From assembly GCF_004792295.1 (NCBI RefSeq), contig NZ_SRRY01000001.1, forward strand, positions 3,293,501-3,357,500: DNA of 64,000 nt. Reading direction: 5' to 3'. This document shows, piece by piece, positions 35,083 through 45,450 of the stretch; within the stretch, counting starts at the first letter, position 1; the number at the start of each line of letters is the position of its first letter. The notes beneath the pieces were generated by a model. That model was not told the DNA's origin and made no database searches. It saw only the letters and a list, made by a program, of their open reading frames with translations. The DNA is from Pseudoalteromonas sp. MEBiC 03607 (GTDB taxonomy: Bacteria > Pseudomonadota > Gammaproteobacteria > Enterobacterales > Alteromonadaceae). The position numbers and the translations under genes were made by a program.

Positions 35083-37563
35083 ATGCCTGAAGATATCTTG
35101 CTTAAATACGAAAGTCTAGTTGAAGAACTAAAGGCGAATTTAGGCACACCTCAATTCGACAAGCTATTTAAAGCAAAAACAGCCAGCTTAACTAAGCCAG
35201 AGCAGTTTTTGATCAAAATGGAGATGTCGCGTTTATCTCAGCCTGTAGCACGCTTTATCGATTTGCGTGGTCAAGTCACTGGACAAGTAAAACCTTACGA
35301 GTATGAGGGCAAACAGCACTTTATGGATGACACCGCCATTGAAGTGTTTGAAGATGCGATTAAACGCCACGGTGGCTATACCCTTGCAGTCTATGAAGCG
35401 GTAATGAATACCGAAAACAATCACCGAGTGATGCAAAAAAAAGCCGCCGAGCAAGACCTCATTAGCGATGACAGTAGTAATCAGTTAACCGCAAAAGTTA
35501 TCAAATTTGCTTCTTATGAAAGCCGCTCTGAAGAGCGCATGAATTACTCCATAAAGATCTCGGTTGAAATTGATAAAGAAACGAAAGTCTCAGCATCAAC
35601 TTCTGATATCTCGTTAAGCGGTGCAAAAATCAAACTTGCCCCCCGATATAAATTAAAAAAAGGCCAATTAATTGGCTTACGCTTGGTTGGTCTCGAGCAA
35701 GACTTTGAGCTGGGTCTGAAAAATGGTATTCAATATGAAGTCATTGCCGTCGAAAAGGTATCGCGTGAATATAATCATGTGCGCTTAAAACGTACCTTTA
35801 TAGAAAATAACAAGCAGTTTGACGACTTTTTAAATAGCTTTATCCACGGCAATAAACGACGCTATAAAGTTAATTTAGACAATACCTTAGATGCTGTTGT
35901 CTCTAAAGGATATGAGCAATACTATATTCCTCGAGTGACTTCGCTCTATACGTTTTTAAGTTTGCAGGGTGACAAGCTTTACCCAAGTCTCGCCTTAACA
36001 ACAGAAAACAATATATTTATTCAGCGTTACTTTTGTGATGAGCGAAAAGTGTCATGTTTATACAGTATTGTTAATCAGCAGCGCATTGCTCACTTACTCA
36101 GTAGCCCTGATGCCGTAAAAGAAGACTATATTTACACTTTTACTCATACAGTATCTGGCAGAATATATTACTATTCAGCAACTCGCTCTGAGTTAAATAA
36201 TCAGCCTCATTTAAAAGATTTGTTTTTAGGGTTTGGTAGTCAAAAAGATAGCTGGCAGTGTTTTAAACTTCAGCTAATGCCAAGCCATCCAGAAGATTCA
36301 TACATTCCATTGACGTTACCAAGTAGCGCAGGTAAAAACATCGAAAAGCTCAATAAGCCACCGACCCCGCGTGTGCAAGGCATGCTAAAAGACGTTAAAT
36401 ACTTGTTGATTTTGACTTCAGTGGGTAGTGAGTATGAGCAGAAAAAATACCAACAACGTGTATTTGATAAAACTGCGGTTAATCAATTAAAACAATTTGG
36501 CCACAGTAAACACAAGTCACCGCCTCATCTAGAGCCTGTTGCCTTAGAGTATGTGAATTTAAGAGCGCATAAGCGATTCTTATATAAAACATCTGTCACG
36601 GTTAAGCATAAAGAGCAACTTGTGCAGGGCTACACACGTGATCTTTCAGTTATGGGGTTACAAATTGAATGTGAGAAACCTGTAGACTTTAAAAAGGGCG
36701 ATATCATTAAGTTAAGCTTGCCTGAGCTACAGAAAATCACCAAAAAACACGACCTAAGTGATCTTAGCTATGAAGTTATGGCAATAAGTAAGTCGCTTAC
36801 AACTGTGAATTTAAAAGTACATCGAGTAACCGATTTGCCTCATATGGCAATAACCTTTTTCACGGTGTTGATTGATAATAATAAAGATAAGCTAAAAGTG
36901 TGTGAAGAAACCCCTAAGATTCCTGGGCTCTCTACTGCACTTAGAAACATGGTAACAAAAAGTGTTTGCCAATTTCCGCTTTATCTCCATAAAGAATCAG
37001 CGCATTTTAAAATAGGTGCTATTGGGCAAGGCTTATACCCAAGTCCATTACATGTGCTTTTACAAAATTTTGCACTACTTAATGAAAACACCAGCATTGA
37101 TGGCTTGTTGTCGACAGACCAAATAACCGAAGTGATCACCCCACTTATCAAAGATCGCAGTCGTCAAGATGCTCCTTTGCCATTTACACTTTTTGTTTGT
37201 TTTAACCCACGTTTAGGCACAATTGCTGACTCAATTACCAGCCGCTGCATTAGCGATGAGGATTACACATCACAAACACTATTTGTAAAAAAAGCACTGA
37301 AAAACGACTTAGTGTTTGTATTTCGTTTATATGTATCACGTACAGGCCGGCCTGATATTGATTACTTATCGAATGAGCTTAAGTACATCAGCCAATATGC
37401 TTTACACAAAGCAAAAGATTTAGAGGAAGCATTATGGGCTGTTGCTGGTGTGGGAGATTTAATTGATATAACCGAAGAAGCGCTTACCCATTTTGATATT
37501 GACCAAAGGCTGATCGACGAAATGAGTAAACGCAAAGCAATCTGGTTAAAGCGAGTAATCTAG
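35083..37563 (+). CDS. Two-PilZ-domain protein, probable c-di-GMP effector
   Basis: 826 residues, no signal peptide or membrane segment. Two PilZ-like domains can be seen. The first (about 145-235) has the SRSEERMNYS Arg-rich start and TSDISLSGAKIKL for the D/NxSxxGxxL turn; the second (about 495-580) has RAHKRFLYK and TRDLSVMGLQIEC. PilZ proteins bind cyclic di-GMP and control motility or attachment. Between and after the domains are long segments I cannot assign. Its gene overlaps serB's 3' end by 18 bases on the opposite strand. Confidence 0.8.
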   Translation: MPEDILLKYESLVEELKANLGTPQFDKLFKAKTASLTKPEQFLIKMEMSRLSQPVARFIDLRGQVTGQVKPYEYEGKQHFMDDTAIEVFEDAIKRHGGYTLAVYEAVMNTENNHRVMQKKAAEQDLISDDSSNQLTAKVIKFASYESRSEERMNYSIKISVEIDKETKVSASTSDISLSGAKIKLAPRYKLKKGQLIGLRLVGLEQDFELGLKNGIQYEVIAVEKVSREYNHVRLKRTFIENNKQFDDFLNSFIHGNKRRYKVNLDNTLDAVVSKGYEQYYIPRVTSLYTFLSLQGDKLYPSLALTTENNIFIQRYFCDERKVSCLYSIVNQQRIAHLLSSPDAVKEDYIYTFTHTVSGRIYYYSATRSELNNQPHLKDLFLGFGSQKDSWQCFKLQLMPSHPEDSYIPLTLPSSAGKNIEKLNKPPTPRVQGMLKDVKYLLILTSVGSEYEQKKYQQRVFDKTAVNQLKQFGHSKHKSPPHLEPVALEYVNLRAHKRFLYKTSVTVKHKEQLVQGYTRDLSVMGLQIECEKPVDFKKGDIIKLSLPELQKITKKHDLSDLSYEVMAISKSLTTVNLKVHRVTDLPHMAITFFTVLIDNNKDKLKVCEETPKIPGLSTALRNMVTKSVCQFPLYLHKESAHFKIGAIGQGLYPSPLHVLLQNFALLNENTSIDGLLSTDQITEVITPLIKDRSRQDAPLPFTLFVCFNPRLGTIADSITSRCISDEDYTSQTLFVKKALKNDLVFVFRLYVSRTGRPDIDYLSNELKYISQYALHKAKDLEEALWAVAGVGDLIDITEEALTHFDIDQRLIDEMSKRKAIWLKRVI

Positions 37564-38565
37564 CGGTAGGCCTAACAGGTAAGCAACTTGCAGCAACGAA
37601 CCTTCGTTAATAGCCGTTTGTGCTTGCTCAACCACTTTAGGTTTACCGTGAACAGCCACACCAAGCCCTGCCGCAGCCATCATTTTTAAATCGTTAGCTC
37701 CATCACCCATGGCAACAGTTTGACGATTATTTAAGGCAAGCTTTGCTTCGATTCGTTTAAGTACACGGGCTTTTTCTTCAGCATCAACAATAGTGCCAAT
37801 CACTTTACCTGTTAAACGATTATCTTTGAACTCAAGGGTATTAGCGTGCACTTCATCTAAACCTATTAGTGTTTGCACTTGCTCAGCAAATGGTACAAAA
37901 CCACCTGATGCAATGGCTAAATGCCAATTATGTTGTTTTAAGTATTGGCATAATTCACTAACACCCGGCATAAGTGGTAAACGTGCTTTTAAGCCATCGA
38001 TTAGATCAACATCAATACCTTCAAGCTTAGCAACACGCTGTTTTAAGCTTTGTGCAAAATCTAATTGCCCAGCCATTGCTTGGGCGGTCACAGCAGCCAC
38101 TTCATCATATACATCAGCAAGTCGTGCTATTTCATCTATACACTCGATAGTAATCGCGGTAGAGTCCATGTCCATTAATAATAGACCAGGCTCATCAACC
38201 GTAGGTGGATTAGTCAACTGCACCAGTTGAATACCAATTTGCTTGGCAAACTCAACTAATACCAGTGGGCTGAGTGTTGTTGTTGCATCGCTATGAAAGC
38301 TCCATGCCACTGGCATGTCTGCAATTGGCTGATAACAACATAGCGATAAATTGCTAAACCCTTGTGCCGCTAAAAACTCACTAATAGCCAGTATTTGCTC
38401 AGCATCAAGTACTTTACCGAATGCTACGCTAAATACGCCCTGACTTGCTTTTGGCGTAAAGTCTGTTGTAATAAGGTGTTTGTTTTCAATTTTATACCAG
38501 CAATTTAGGCTGATTTGTTCAGCTAAATTTGCTGAAGGTGTAGCAGCTAGGCTAAGCTGTGACAT
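37546..38565 (-). CDS. serB: Phosphoserine phosphatase
   Basis: 339 residues. HAD-superfamily motifs: DMDSTAITIECIDEIA (DxDxT/S), SGGFVPFAEQ, a conserved Lys near GKVIGTIVDAEEKARVL and GDGANDLKMMAAAGLGVA (GDGxND). The N-terminal 120 residues are the regulatory extension of the SerB class. It catalyses the last step of serine biosynthesis. Its 3' end overlaps the PilZ gene convergently. Confidence 0.95.
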   Translation of the reverse strand: MSQLSLAATPSANLAEQISLNCWYKIENKHLITTDFTPKASQGVFSVAFGKVLDAEQILAISEFLAAQGFSNLSLCCYQPIADMPVAWSFHSDATTTLSPLVLVEFAKQIGIQLVQLTNPPTVDEPGLLLMDMDSTAITIECIDEIARLADVYDEVAAVTAQAMAGQLDFAQSLKQRVAKLEGIDVDLIDGLKARLPLMPGVSELCQYLKQHNWHLAIASGGFVPFAEQVQTLIGLDEVHANTLEFKDNRLTGKVIGTIVDAEEKARVLKRIEAKLALNNRQTVAMGDGANDLKMMAAAGLGVAVHGKPKVVEQAQTAINEGSLLQVAYLLGLPLDYSL

Positions 38566-38699
38566 AGTGGCTCCACATTAGACTTATGTCTGTCCTTGCG
38601 CGCGCATGAGCTACTCGCAATCAATGAACTAATAAGGTTATTATACTGGTTTAGTTGTACCATCAAATTGAAAAGCTGTCAGCAGCGTATACGGTGACT

Positions 38700-39320
38700 A
38701 TGAAAAATAACCAACTAAAAACTCCATTTTCGGCTACATACCGCCAACGTTTGGTGCGTTTAAGTCTAGCTGCAGCCTGTTTTGTGCTGCTGAGCTGGGT
38801 TGCCGTTAATAGTAGTTTTCAAAGTCATCAGTTACTTTATGATAGTGCAGACAGCACAGCGATAAGCTTAACCAAGTTTATGGCCCTAAACGCTAAAACC
38901 CCACTACTAGAAAAAAACAAACCAGAATTAAAAGCGCTATGTAACCACATAGCTGCAGATGAGTATGTGTTAGCTGCAATAATTTACGACCAACAAGGTA
39001 TTCAAGTAGCTGCCAGTGATAACTGGCAAAGTCACCATACCTTTGGTTTGTTACCGGATTCAACGCCGGGCATTAGTAAATTAAAAACACCATTTGTTGA
39101 GCCCGTTATAAGTGATAACGAGAGACCACTGGGGTTTGTGGCAATAACGTATCTTACGCAAGCATCGATAGCCACCAGCCACAGTAGCTTTCATGACTTA
39201 GGCAGACAAGTATTACTTATGCTCGTAATTACTTGTATTTTTACGTGGCAACTTGGCCGTGGCCTAAAACGCTGGCAATTTAATCGCTATATCAAAAAAA
39301 GCGCAGAGCAAGAATCGTAA
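38700..39320 (+). CDS. AhpA/YtjB-family membrane protein
   Basis: 206 residues from ATG 38700 (GGTGA close by). A transmembrane helix follows LRLSLAAACFVLLSWVAV, and a second occurs near the C-terminus (QVLLMLVITCIFTWQLGRGLKRWQ). Between them is a periplasmic loop. E. coli ytjB (smp), the same kind of two-helix protein, also sits divergent from serB, and the SDNWQSHHTFGLLPDSTPG and LGFVAITYL segments fit that family. Function unknown in any host. Confidence 0.7.
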   Translation: MKNNQLKTPFSATYRQRLVRLSLAAACFVLLSWVAVNSSFQSHQLLYDSADSTAISLTKFMALNAKTPLLEKNKPELKALCNHIAADEYVLAAIIYDQQGIQVAASDNWQSHHTFGLLPDSTPGISKLKTPFVEPVISDNERPLGFVAITYLTQASIATSHSSFHDLGRQVLLMLVITCIFTWQLGRGLKRWQFNRYIKKSAEQES

Positions 39321-40060
39321 AGTTCGGCAGCAAGTTGCTGCTTTGCATCACCTATCACGCCTTTAAGCTCACATAAATGTGCAAATACATCACGCACCTT
39401 AAGCGGCGTATTTACCTGCCCTTGAAAGCCAGCAAGTGGCATTGACGGCGAGTCGGTTTCAAGCACTAAATGCTGTGGCTCTATAGCGCTTAAGACTTTA
39501 CGAGTTTTCGCCGCGCGTGGATAACTTATCACGCCACCAACTCCAAGCTTAAAACCTTGTTTTATATAACTTGAGGCTTGTTGTTCTGAGCCTGAAAAAG
39601 CATGAATAACCCCTCCATATTTGGGTTTGCAGCGCTTAAATGAGCGGGCAATTAAATCATGGCTTTGTCTGTGATGCACAATCAGTGGCAAAGCAAGTTG
39701 ATTGGCAAGCTCTATCTGCCCTTCAAAAAGCAGCGTTTGTTTATCGAGGTTGTCGATACTGCGATCAAGACCGCACTCACCAATGGCAATAAACTGCCCT
39801 AAATTGGCTTTTGCTAACTGCTCTAATTCTGCGAGGTGATGAGCTTGGTGGTCAGATAAAAAATAAGGATGTAAGCCTAAAGCAACTGAAATACTTGGCT
39901 CTGATTTGGCAAAAGAAAGAAGTGCTGTAGATTGTGCCAAGCTCACACCTGGCACAATAAAATGCTCAATTCCTACTTGCTTGCATGCTTTGATGAGCTC
40001 TGTGCGAGTTTCATCAAATTCGCTAAAATCAAGATGGCAGTGGGAATCGATAAAACGCAT
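39287..40060 (-). CDS. TatD-family metal-dependent DNase
   Basis: 257 residues. TIM-barrel hydrolase motifs: IDSHCHLDF, GLHPYFLS, IGECGLDRS, PLIVHHRQSHD, GVIHAFSGSEQQA and LETDSPSMP. It resembles YjjV more than TatD or YcfH. These enzymes cut DNA 3' to 5' or act on D-Tyr-tRNA-like bonds. It has a 34-base overlap with the 3' end of the upstream ytjB-like gene (opposite strand) and touches pdxH. Confidence 0.9.
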   Translation of the reverse strand: MRFIDSHCHLDFSEFDETRTELIKACKQVGIEHFIVPGVSLAQSTALLSFAKSEPSISVALGLHPYFLSDHQAHHLAELEQLAKANLGQFIAIGECGLDRSIDNLDKQTLLFEGQIELANQLALPLIVHHRQSHDLIARSFKRCKPKYGGVIHAFSGSEQQASSYIKQGFKLGVGGVISYPRAAKTRKVLSAIEPQHLVLETDSPSMPLAGFQGQVNTPLKVRDVFAHLCELKGVIGDAKQQLAAELYDSCSALFLI

Positions 40061-40699
40061 TTACGGATTTAAACGACCAAACTGCCAACTACCGTCGGCT
40101 TGGCGTTGATACATAAAGCGGTCGTGCAGGCGGTGCGCACCACCTTGCCAAAACTCAATTTTAGTAGGCTCAACACAATAGCCACCCCAAAAATCAGGCA
40201 ATGGGATTTCACCATCAGAAAACTTTTGCTTCATTTTCGCAAATGTTTCCATTAACACCTTACGTGATGACACAGGACGACTTTGTTGAGATGCCCATGC
40301 AGCTAATTGGCTTTCTTTAGGACGCGACAAAAAGTACTTAGCCACAGCAGTTGTTGGTAGAGGTTTAGCTTCTCCGTAAACAATGACTTGTCGCTCCATA
40401 TGGTGCCATGGGAAATGCAGAGAGATTTTGTTATTACCTTTAAGCTCCTGCGCCTTGCGCGAGCCGGTATTGGTAAAAAACACAAAGCCATTTTCATCAA
40501 GATGCTTTAACAGCACGATACGTTGCGAAGGCTGGCCATGTTCATCAACCGTTGCGACTACCATCGCCGTAGGATCAGGCAAATTAGTGGCAACAGCTTG
40601 CTCAAGCCATTTTTCAAACTGCTTGATCGGAGACGCATCAAGCATGTCTTCAGATAAACCATCCTGTAAATATTCACGGCGAATATCTTCAAGTTTCAT
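40061..40699 (-). CDS. pdxH: Pyridoxamine 5'-phosphate oxidase
   Basis: 212 residues. FMN-dependent split-barrel: [23 protein letters not shown] near the start, [30 protein letters not shown], the [19 protein letters not shown] core and [16 protein letters not shown] with WQFGRLNP at the end, the PdxH signature. It makes PLP from PMP or PNP. The TatD gene begins at its stop. Confidence 0.96.
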   Translation of the reverse strand: MKLEDIRREYLQDGLSEDMLDASPIKQFEKWLEQAVATNLPDPTAMVVATVDEHGQPSQRIVLLKHLDENGFVFFTNTGSRKAQELKGNNKISLHFPWHHMERQVIVYGEAKPLPTTAVAKYFLSRPKESQLAAWASQQSRPVSSRKVLMETFAKMKQKFSDGEIPLPDFWGGYCVEPTKIEFWQGGAHRLHDRFMYQRQADGSWQFGRLNP

Positions 40700-41035
40700 A
40701 AAATTCCCTCTATCGCTATCAGCTAAAGATTAATCAAGGTTGTTGAGCTGTCAATTTGTTGGGCTTCGCTTTGCTCTACCCAACCTACGAAGCGCATCAT
40801 CTGCAAGTGTAAGAGTGCTTTCAAAGCGAACTACACGAAGCAGAATTCACCTAAGTAGTTTAGCCTAAGACAAGGCGGAAAACCGACTTATCCCTTTGAG
40901 TTCTTAAACTTTCTGCAAGTGTAGGAGTGCTAGCAAGGCAATGAGTTTATTTATGCCAAGGAGCATACGTGTTTTGTATGTGACTTAGGCTAAATAAACT
41001 CATTAACGCAGCTAAAGCGAACTACACGAAGCAGA
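40700..41035. other. Repeat-rich intergenic region
   Basis: No gene. It holds the dispersed repeat copy at 40757-40790. CTGCAAGTGTARGAGTGCT occurs twice (40801 and 40913) and AAAGCGAACTACACGAAGCAG occurs twice (40824-40844 and 41014-41034), so a composite repeat was duplicated or extended here. A TGACTTAGGCTAAATAAACTCA stretch also mirrors the preceding TAGTTTAGCCTAAG, giving potential hairpins. Confidence 0.6.
40757..40790. repeat. Dispersed inverted-repeat element, copy 2
   Basis: Reverse complement of the unit at 1279-1312 with three visible mismatches; it ends CTACCCAACCTACG and begins TTTGTTGGGCTTCGC. GTTGGG and CCCAAC can pair. Confidence 0.7.
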
Positions 41036-42778
41036 TTACATTTGCTCCATTACTTCGATACCTAAAAGATCCAATCCTGACTTCAGCGTCTTCGCTACCA
41101 AATTACACAGTACTAAACGGCTGTCACGAACACTTGGCTCTACGCCTTCTTTAAGAACTGGGCATGCTTCGTAGAACGTCATGTATAGGCTTGCTAGTTC
41201 GTATAGGTATCCACATAATACGTGCGGTGTCGCTTCGCTGATCATTAGATCAAGTACTTCTTCTAACTGTAGAAGTTTAAGTGCCAGTGCTTTTTCTTGT
41301 GGCTCGTTGATTGCAACGTCTGCTGTTAATGAGGCAGCATCGATACCTGATTTACGGAAAATACTGCGAACACGCGTGTATGCATATTGTAAATAAGGGG
41401 CTGTAGCACCTTCAAAACTCAGCATAGTGTCCCAGTTGAAGATATAGTCGCTAGTACGGTGCTTAGACAGATCCGCATATTTCACTGCACCAATACCCAC
41501 TTTACGGGCAATTTCGCTACGCTCTTCGTCGCTTAAATCTGACTCACGCTCAGCAAGTTTAGCTGCTGCACGAGTGATTGACTCTTCCAGTAAGTCTGCA
41601 AGTTTAACTGTGCCGCCTGTACGTGTTTTGAATGGCTTGCCGTCTTCACCCATCATGGTGCCGAATGGGCAGAATTCATAACTTGTTTCATCACGTAATA
41701 AACCCGCTTTACGTGCTGTTAGCTCAACTTGATTGAAGTGTAAGCTTTGACGTGCATCTACAAAGATTAAGATACGATCAGCACCGAGTTTATTTGAGCG
41801 GTAATCACATGCAGCTAAGTCGGTTGTTGCATATAAGAAACCACCACCTGATTTCTGTACGATAAATACTGAAGGCTCACCGTCTTTGTTAGCAAGCTCA
41901 TCTAAGAACACCACTTGTGCGCCATCAGATTCAACAGCAATGTTTTTGTCTTTTAATAGCGCGATGATGTTTGCAAGTTCGCTGTTGTAAGCACTTTCTG
42001 CCATGATGTCATCTTGCGTAAGCGTTACGTTTAGGCGTTTGTAAACTTCTTCAGAGTGCTTTACAGAAGTGGCAATGAATAGCTTCCAAAGTTTTTCACA
42101 GTGCGCGTCGCCGCTTTGCAATTTAACCACGTAGTTACGCGCTTTATCGGCAAAGCCTTCTTCATCATCAAAGCGTTTTTTCGCATCACGATAGAAGGTT
42201 TCTAAATCCGCAAGTGCAACAGATTCTAAATCAACACCTTGGTTGATTTGATCTTCTAAGTGCGCGATTAACATACCAAACTGAGTACCCCAGTCACCCA
42301 TGTGGTTTTGACGAACAACTTCATCACCACGGAACTCAAGGGCACGAACAACCGCATCACCAATGATAGTTGAACGTAAGTGACCTACGTGCATTTCTTT
42401 GGCAAGGTTAGGTGATGAATAATCAACAACCACTTTCTGCGCTTTTGCATGTGGCGCAACAGCCAGCTTTTCGTCTTCGTTTGCTGCTTTTAAGCTAGCT
42501 GATAAAAATTCAGGCTTTAAGTGAATGTTGATAAAACCAGGGCCTGCAATTTCTGTTTTTTCTGCGATATCAGCAAGGTCTAGGTTATCGATAATTTTTT
42601 GTGCTAGTTCACGCGGGTTTGATTTTAATTTTTTAGCCGCGCCCATTGCGCCATTGATTTGGTAATCACCAAACTGCGGGCGTGTACTTTGTGTAACCGC
42701 TGGATTTGTGTCTTCTGGTAATCCAGCTGCAACCATAGCTGCAATTGCTTTTTCGATTAAAAGAGTACGAATATTCAT
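41036..42778 (-). CDS. argS: Arginyl-tRNA synthetase
   Basis: 580 residues from ATG 42778, where the protein begins [15 protein letters not shown] like E. coli ArgS; a longer frame to 42814 is not supported. Class I motifs: [21 protein letters not shown] (HVGH for HIGH) and a [19 protein letters not shown] segment where the KMSK-like loop sits. The DALR anticodon-binding domain is C-terminal. It is 61 bases downstream of prfC on the same strand. It charges the Arg tRNAs encoded in the nearby array. Confidence 0.97.
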   Translation of the reverse strand: MNIRTLLIEKAIAAMVAAGLPEDTNPAVTQSTRPQFGDYQINGAMGAAKKLKSNPRELAQKIIDNLDLADIAEKTEIAGPGFINIHLKPEFLSASLKAANEDEKLAVAPHAKAQKVVVDYSSPNLAKEMHVGHLRSTIIGDAVVRALEFRGDEVVRQNHMGDWGTQFGMLIAHLEDQINQGVDLESVALADLETFYRDAKKRFDDEEGFADKARNYVVKLQSGDAHCEKLWKLFIATSVKHSEEVYKRLNVTLTQDDIMAESAYNSELANIIALLKDKNIAVESDGAQVVFLDELANKDGEPSVFIVQKSGGGFLYATTDLAACDYRSNKLGADRILIFVDARQSLHFNQVELTARKAGLLRDETSYEFCPFGTMMGEDGKPFKTRTGGTVKLADLLEESITRAAAKLAERESDLSDEERSEIARKVGIGAVKYADLSKHRTSDYIFNWDTMLSFEGATAPYLQYAYTRVRSIFRKSGIDAASLTADVAINEPQEKALALKLLQLEEVLDLMISEATPHVLCGYLYELASLYMTFYEACPVLKEGVEPSVRDSRLVLCNLVAKTLKSGLDLLGIEVMEQM

Positions 42779-42839
42779 TGTAATTTTTACCTTTATGGCC
42801 CGCAGTACGGGCACTTAAATTTGATGCAAGCTTAGTGTA

Positions 42840-44429
42840 TTAGTTTTCGCGTGTATGATTAAACTTGATGTCTGGATAGCGTTCCATCGATAAGTTCAAG
42901 TTAACACGGCTTGGTGCGATATAAGTAAGATTATCGCCGCCATCTAATGCTAAGTTGCTCTCGCACTTACGCTTAAATTCTTCAAACTTTTTAACATCGT
43001 CAGAGCTTACCCAACGAGCAGTGTTTACGCTGACACCTTCGTAAATGGCGTCAACGTTGTACTCTGCTTTTAAGCGCGCAACAACCACATCAAACTGTAG
43101 TACACCGACCGCACCAACAATAAGGTCGTTGTTAATAAGTGGTCTAAATACTTGCACAGCACCTTCTTCAGATAGCTGAACTAAGCCTTTTAATAATTGC
43201 TTTTGCTTAAGTGGATCTTTTAAGCGAATACGACGGAATAATTCTGGTGCGAAGTTAGGGATACCACCAAACTTCATTTTTTCACCTTGTGTGAAAGTGT
43301 CACCAATTTGAATCGTGCCGTGGTTGTGTAAACCTATGATGTCACCCGCGTAAGCATCTTGCGCTCGCTCACGGTCACCGGCCATAAAGGTTACCGCATC
43401 AGAGATACTCACTTGTTTACCAATACGTACGTGGCTCATCTTCATACCTTGGCTATATTTGCCTGATACAATTCGCATAAAGGCAATACGGTCACGGTGT
43501 TTAGGATCCATGTTCGCTTGGATTTTAAATACGAAGCCAGAGAAGTTCTCTTCGGTTGCAACAACTTGGCGGTCTTCTGTTTCGCGTGGTAGTGGTGCAG
43601 GCGCCCACTCTGTTAAGCCATCAAGTACATGGTCAACACCAAAGTTACCTAATGCCGTACCAAAATACACAGGTGATAGCTCGCCCGCTAAAAACAGATC
43701 TAAGTCAAATTCGTGTGATGCACCGACAACTAGCTCAAGCTCTTCACGAAGCTGCTCTGCCAGTTCGCTACCAATAGCTTGATCAAGCTCTGGGTTATCG
43801 AGTCCTTTGATTGTTCGAACTTCTTGAATAGTGTGGCCTTGGCCTGTGCTATACAAAATCGTTTCTTCACGGTGAATGTGATACACACCTTTAAACTCTT
43901 TACCGCAACCAATCGGCCATGTGATAGGTGCACAGGCGATGTTAAGCTCGGTTTCAACTTCGTCTAATAACTCCATTGGGTCACGAATATCACGGTCACA
44001 CTTATTCATAAAGGTGACGATAGGTGTAGTACGTAAGCGTGTTACTTCCATTAATTTACGAGTACGATCCTCAACACCTTTCGCAGCGTCGATCACCATT
44101 AGACAAGAGTCAACCGCTGTCAATGTACGGTAGGTATCTTCAGAGAAGTCTTCGTGTCCAGGAGTATCAAGTAAGTTAACCAGACGCTCATTGTAAGGAA
44201 ATTGCATAACTGACGTAGTAACCGAGATACCACGTTCTTTTTCCATTTCCATCCAGTCTGATTTTGCGTGCTGGTTTGAGCCACGACCTTTTACGGTACC
44301 CGCTTTTTGAATCGCTTGTCCGAATAACAGAACTTTTTCTGTAATGGTGGTTTTACCCGCATCCGGGTGCGAGATGATAGCAAAGGTCCTTCGCTTATTG
44401 ATTTCATTGAGAAAATCTTGGTTTGCCAT
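42840..44429 (-). CDS. prfC: Peptide chain release factor 3; ICE attachment gene
   Basis: 529 residues, the same length as E. coli RF3. GTPase motifs: SHPDAGKTT (G1), DTPGHEDF (G3), NKCDRD (G4) and the domain II/III sequence [20 protein letters not shown]3 recycles RF1 and RF2. SXT/R391 elements integrate into the 5' end of prfC and supply a new start and promoter. Here setR and the rest of the element begin only about 250 bases upstream of its ATG, and the first dozen residues differ from E. coli, so this copy probably has an element-supplied 5' end. Confidence 0.97.
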   Translation of the reverse strand: MANQDFLNEINKRRTFAIISHPDAGKTTITEKVLLFGQAIQKAGTVKGRGSNQHAKSDWMEMEKERGISVTTSVMQFPYNERLVNLLDTPGHEDFSEDTYRTLTAVDSCLMVIDAAKGVEDRTRKLMEVTRLRTTPIVTFMNKCDRDIRDPMELLDEVETELNIACAPITWPIGCGKEFKGVYHIHREETILYSTGQGHTIQEVRTIKGLDNPELDQAIGSELAEQLREELELVVGASHEFDLDLFLAGELSPVYFGTALGNFGVDHVLDGLTEWAPAPLPRETEDRQVVATEENFSGFVFKIQANMDPKHRDRIAFMRIVSGKYSQGMKMSHVRIGKQVSISDAVTFMAGDRERAQDAYAGDIIGLHNHGTIQIGDTFTQGEKMKFGGIPNFAPELFRRIRLKDPLKQKQLLKGLVQLSEEGAVQVFRPLINNDLIVGAVGVLQFDVVVARLKAEYNVDAIYEGVSVNTARWVSSDDVKKFEEFKRKCESNLALDGGDNLTYIAPSRVNLNLSMERYPDIKFNHTREN

Positions 44430-44685
44430 GTATAAATTCTTTTAGTTTGTACACGGATTTGTACACACTTTTGGAAGTACTCTCTTTTCAGTTCTTCGCT
44501 TGTCAAATCCGTCGTGTTAATCGTAATTGGCTGCTATTTTCGCTGATCTTGACTTTATAAACAATCAATGGTTATCTAATCAGTTACCGTTTACTCTCAG
44601 CGTGCGCCAATGCTCTGTTGTAGCTGTTTGCAATCGTTGCTTCTTCAGCTCATGAACAACAGTGGTTAAACCACAAATTCCTTCG
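44430..44685. other. ICE-chromosome junction region
   Basis: Non-coding stretch between the prfC start and setR. It must hold the junction (or lie next to it, if the core is inside prfC's first codons), the new prfC promoter and probably integrase arm sites. A TTGACA on the minus strand (44494-44499) could be a -35 element for prfC, but no good -10 follows at normal spacing. Confidence 0.5.
44446..44466. repeat. Paired TTTGTACAC direct repeats near the ICE end
   Basis: TTTGTACAC at 44446-44454 and again at 44458-44466, start-to-start 12 bases, close to the ICE end. Short direct repeats of this sort often serve as integrase or excisionase arm sites; here that is inferred from position. Confidence 0.5.
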
Positions 44686-45333
44686 CTACCAAAAATCGAT
44701 GATAGCTTGTTTAACAACGCCAATAATTGAGCAGTTGCCGTTGATCGGTATTGCTGGATATTGTGGATTGAGAGGCTTCAAATATTTTTGCTCACCATCC
44801 AAGACTAATTGTTTAAAGGTTGCTTCTCTTGAATCATCAAGCCGCGCTACAACCAATGAACCAGATGAGTAAGGAGCATCAGGATCTACAACTATAACTG
44901 CACCTTCTGGTATTGATTTTTTGCCGCTTGGATTTTCCATACTGTCGCCTTTTACGCGAAGCGCGAAACAACCTTCATGTGCTTTCCCTGTGACTTCACG
45001 CCACTCCTCTGCATCTTCAAAGGCAAATCCCTCCGCTATTTCAGTCCAATCCCCAGCCTGAACCCAATTAATAAGAGGAATACACCCTTTAATGTCAGGC
45101 CCTACTTCTACATTACCGACCCCCAAGCCAATCTCGCCATCACCTGTAGCGAGCCAATGAGCATTTACGCGAAGCGCCTCCGCGATCTGCATCGTGTAAC
45201 GAGACCTAGCCGATTTACCAGAACAAATCTGGCTGATCGACTGCTGTTTGATACCAATGCGACGAGCTAACTCAGACTGAGTCACCCCAGTAAGCTGCAA
45301 GGCATGGTTTAATCGTTCGGATAAAGTTTTCAT
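44686..45333 (-). CDS. setR: SetR, CI/LexA-like repressor
   Basis: 215 residues. N-terminal XRE helix-turn-helix (residues 8-60; TQSELARRIGIKQQSISQICSGKSARS) and C-terminal S24 peptidase domain with autocleavage Ala93-Gly94, Ser131 and Lys174. RecA filaments trigger its self-cleavage, which frees setCD and transfer genes. It is divergent from croS across four operator-like sites. It keeps the element quiet in undamaged cells. Confidence 0.95.
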   Translation of the reverse strand: MKTLSERLNHALQLTGVTQSELARRIGIKQQSISQICSGKSARSRYTMQIAEALRVNAHWLATGDGEIGLGVGNVEVGPDIKGCIPLINWVQAGDWTEIAEGFAFEDAEEWREVTGKAHEGCFALRVKGDSMENPSGKKSIPEGAVIVVDPDAPYSSGSLVVARLDDSREATFKQLVLDGEQKYLKPLNPQYPAIPINGNCSIIGVVKQAIIDFW

Positions 45334-45346
45334 AAGCCTGTATTCT

Positions 45347-45437
45347 ACAAATAAAACTGTAGCCTTTCAACAATTTTAACTGTTGACTTACCTACAGTTT
45401 AAACTGTAACATTCAATCTTGTAACAGTTATTATTGT
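45347..45437. promoter_or_regulatory. Four SetR/CroS operator-like sites
   Basis: 14-base sites of the form ACARTTWWAACTGT: ACAAATAAAACTGT (45347), ACAATTTTAACTGT (45370), the perfect palindrome ACAGTTTAAACTGT (45394) and ACAGTTATTATTGT (45424). Spacings are 23, 24 and 30 bases start to start. SXT has four SetR operators in this same setR-croS gap, so number and place agree. Confidence 0.9.
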
Positions 45438-45450
45438 AAGAGGAGACGGT

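Noticed and set aside
44291..44506. 71-codon frame overlapping the prfC start on the minus strand
   Set aside because: It is a different frame of the prfC start and ICE junction; no ribosome site or family match. The region is better explained as a junction with a prfC promoter.
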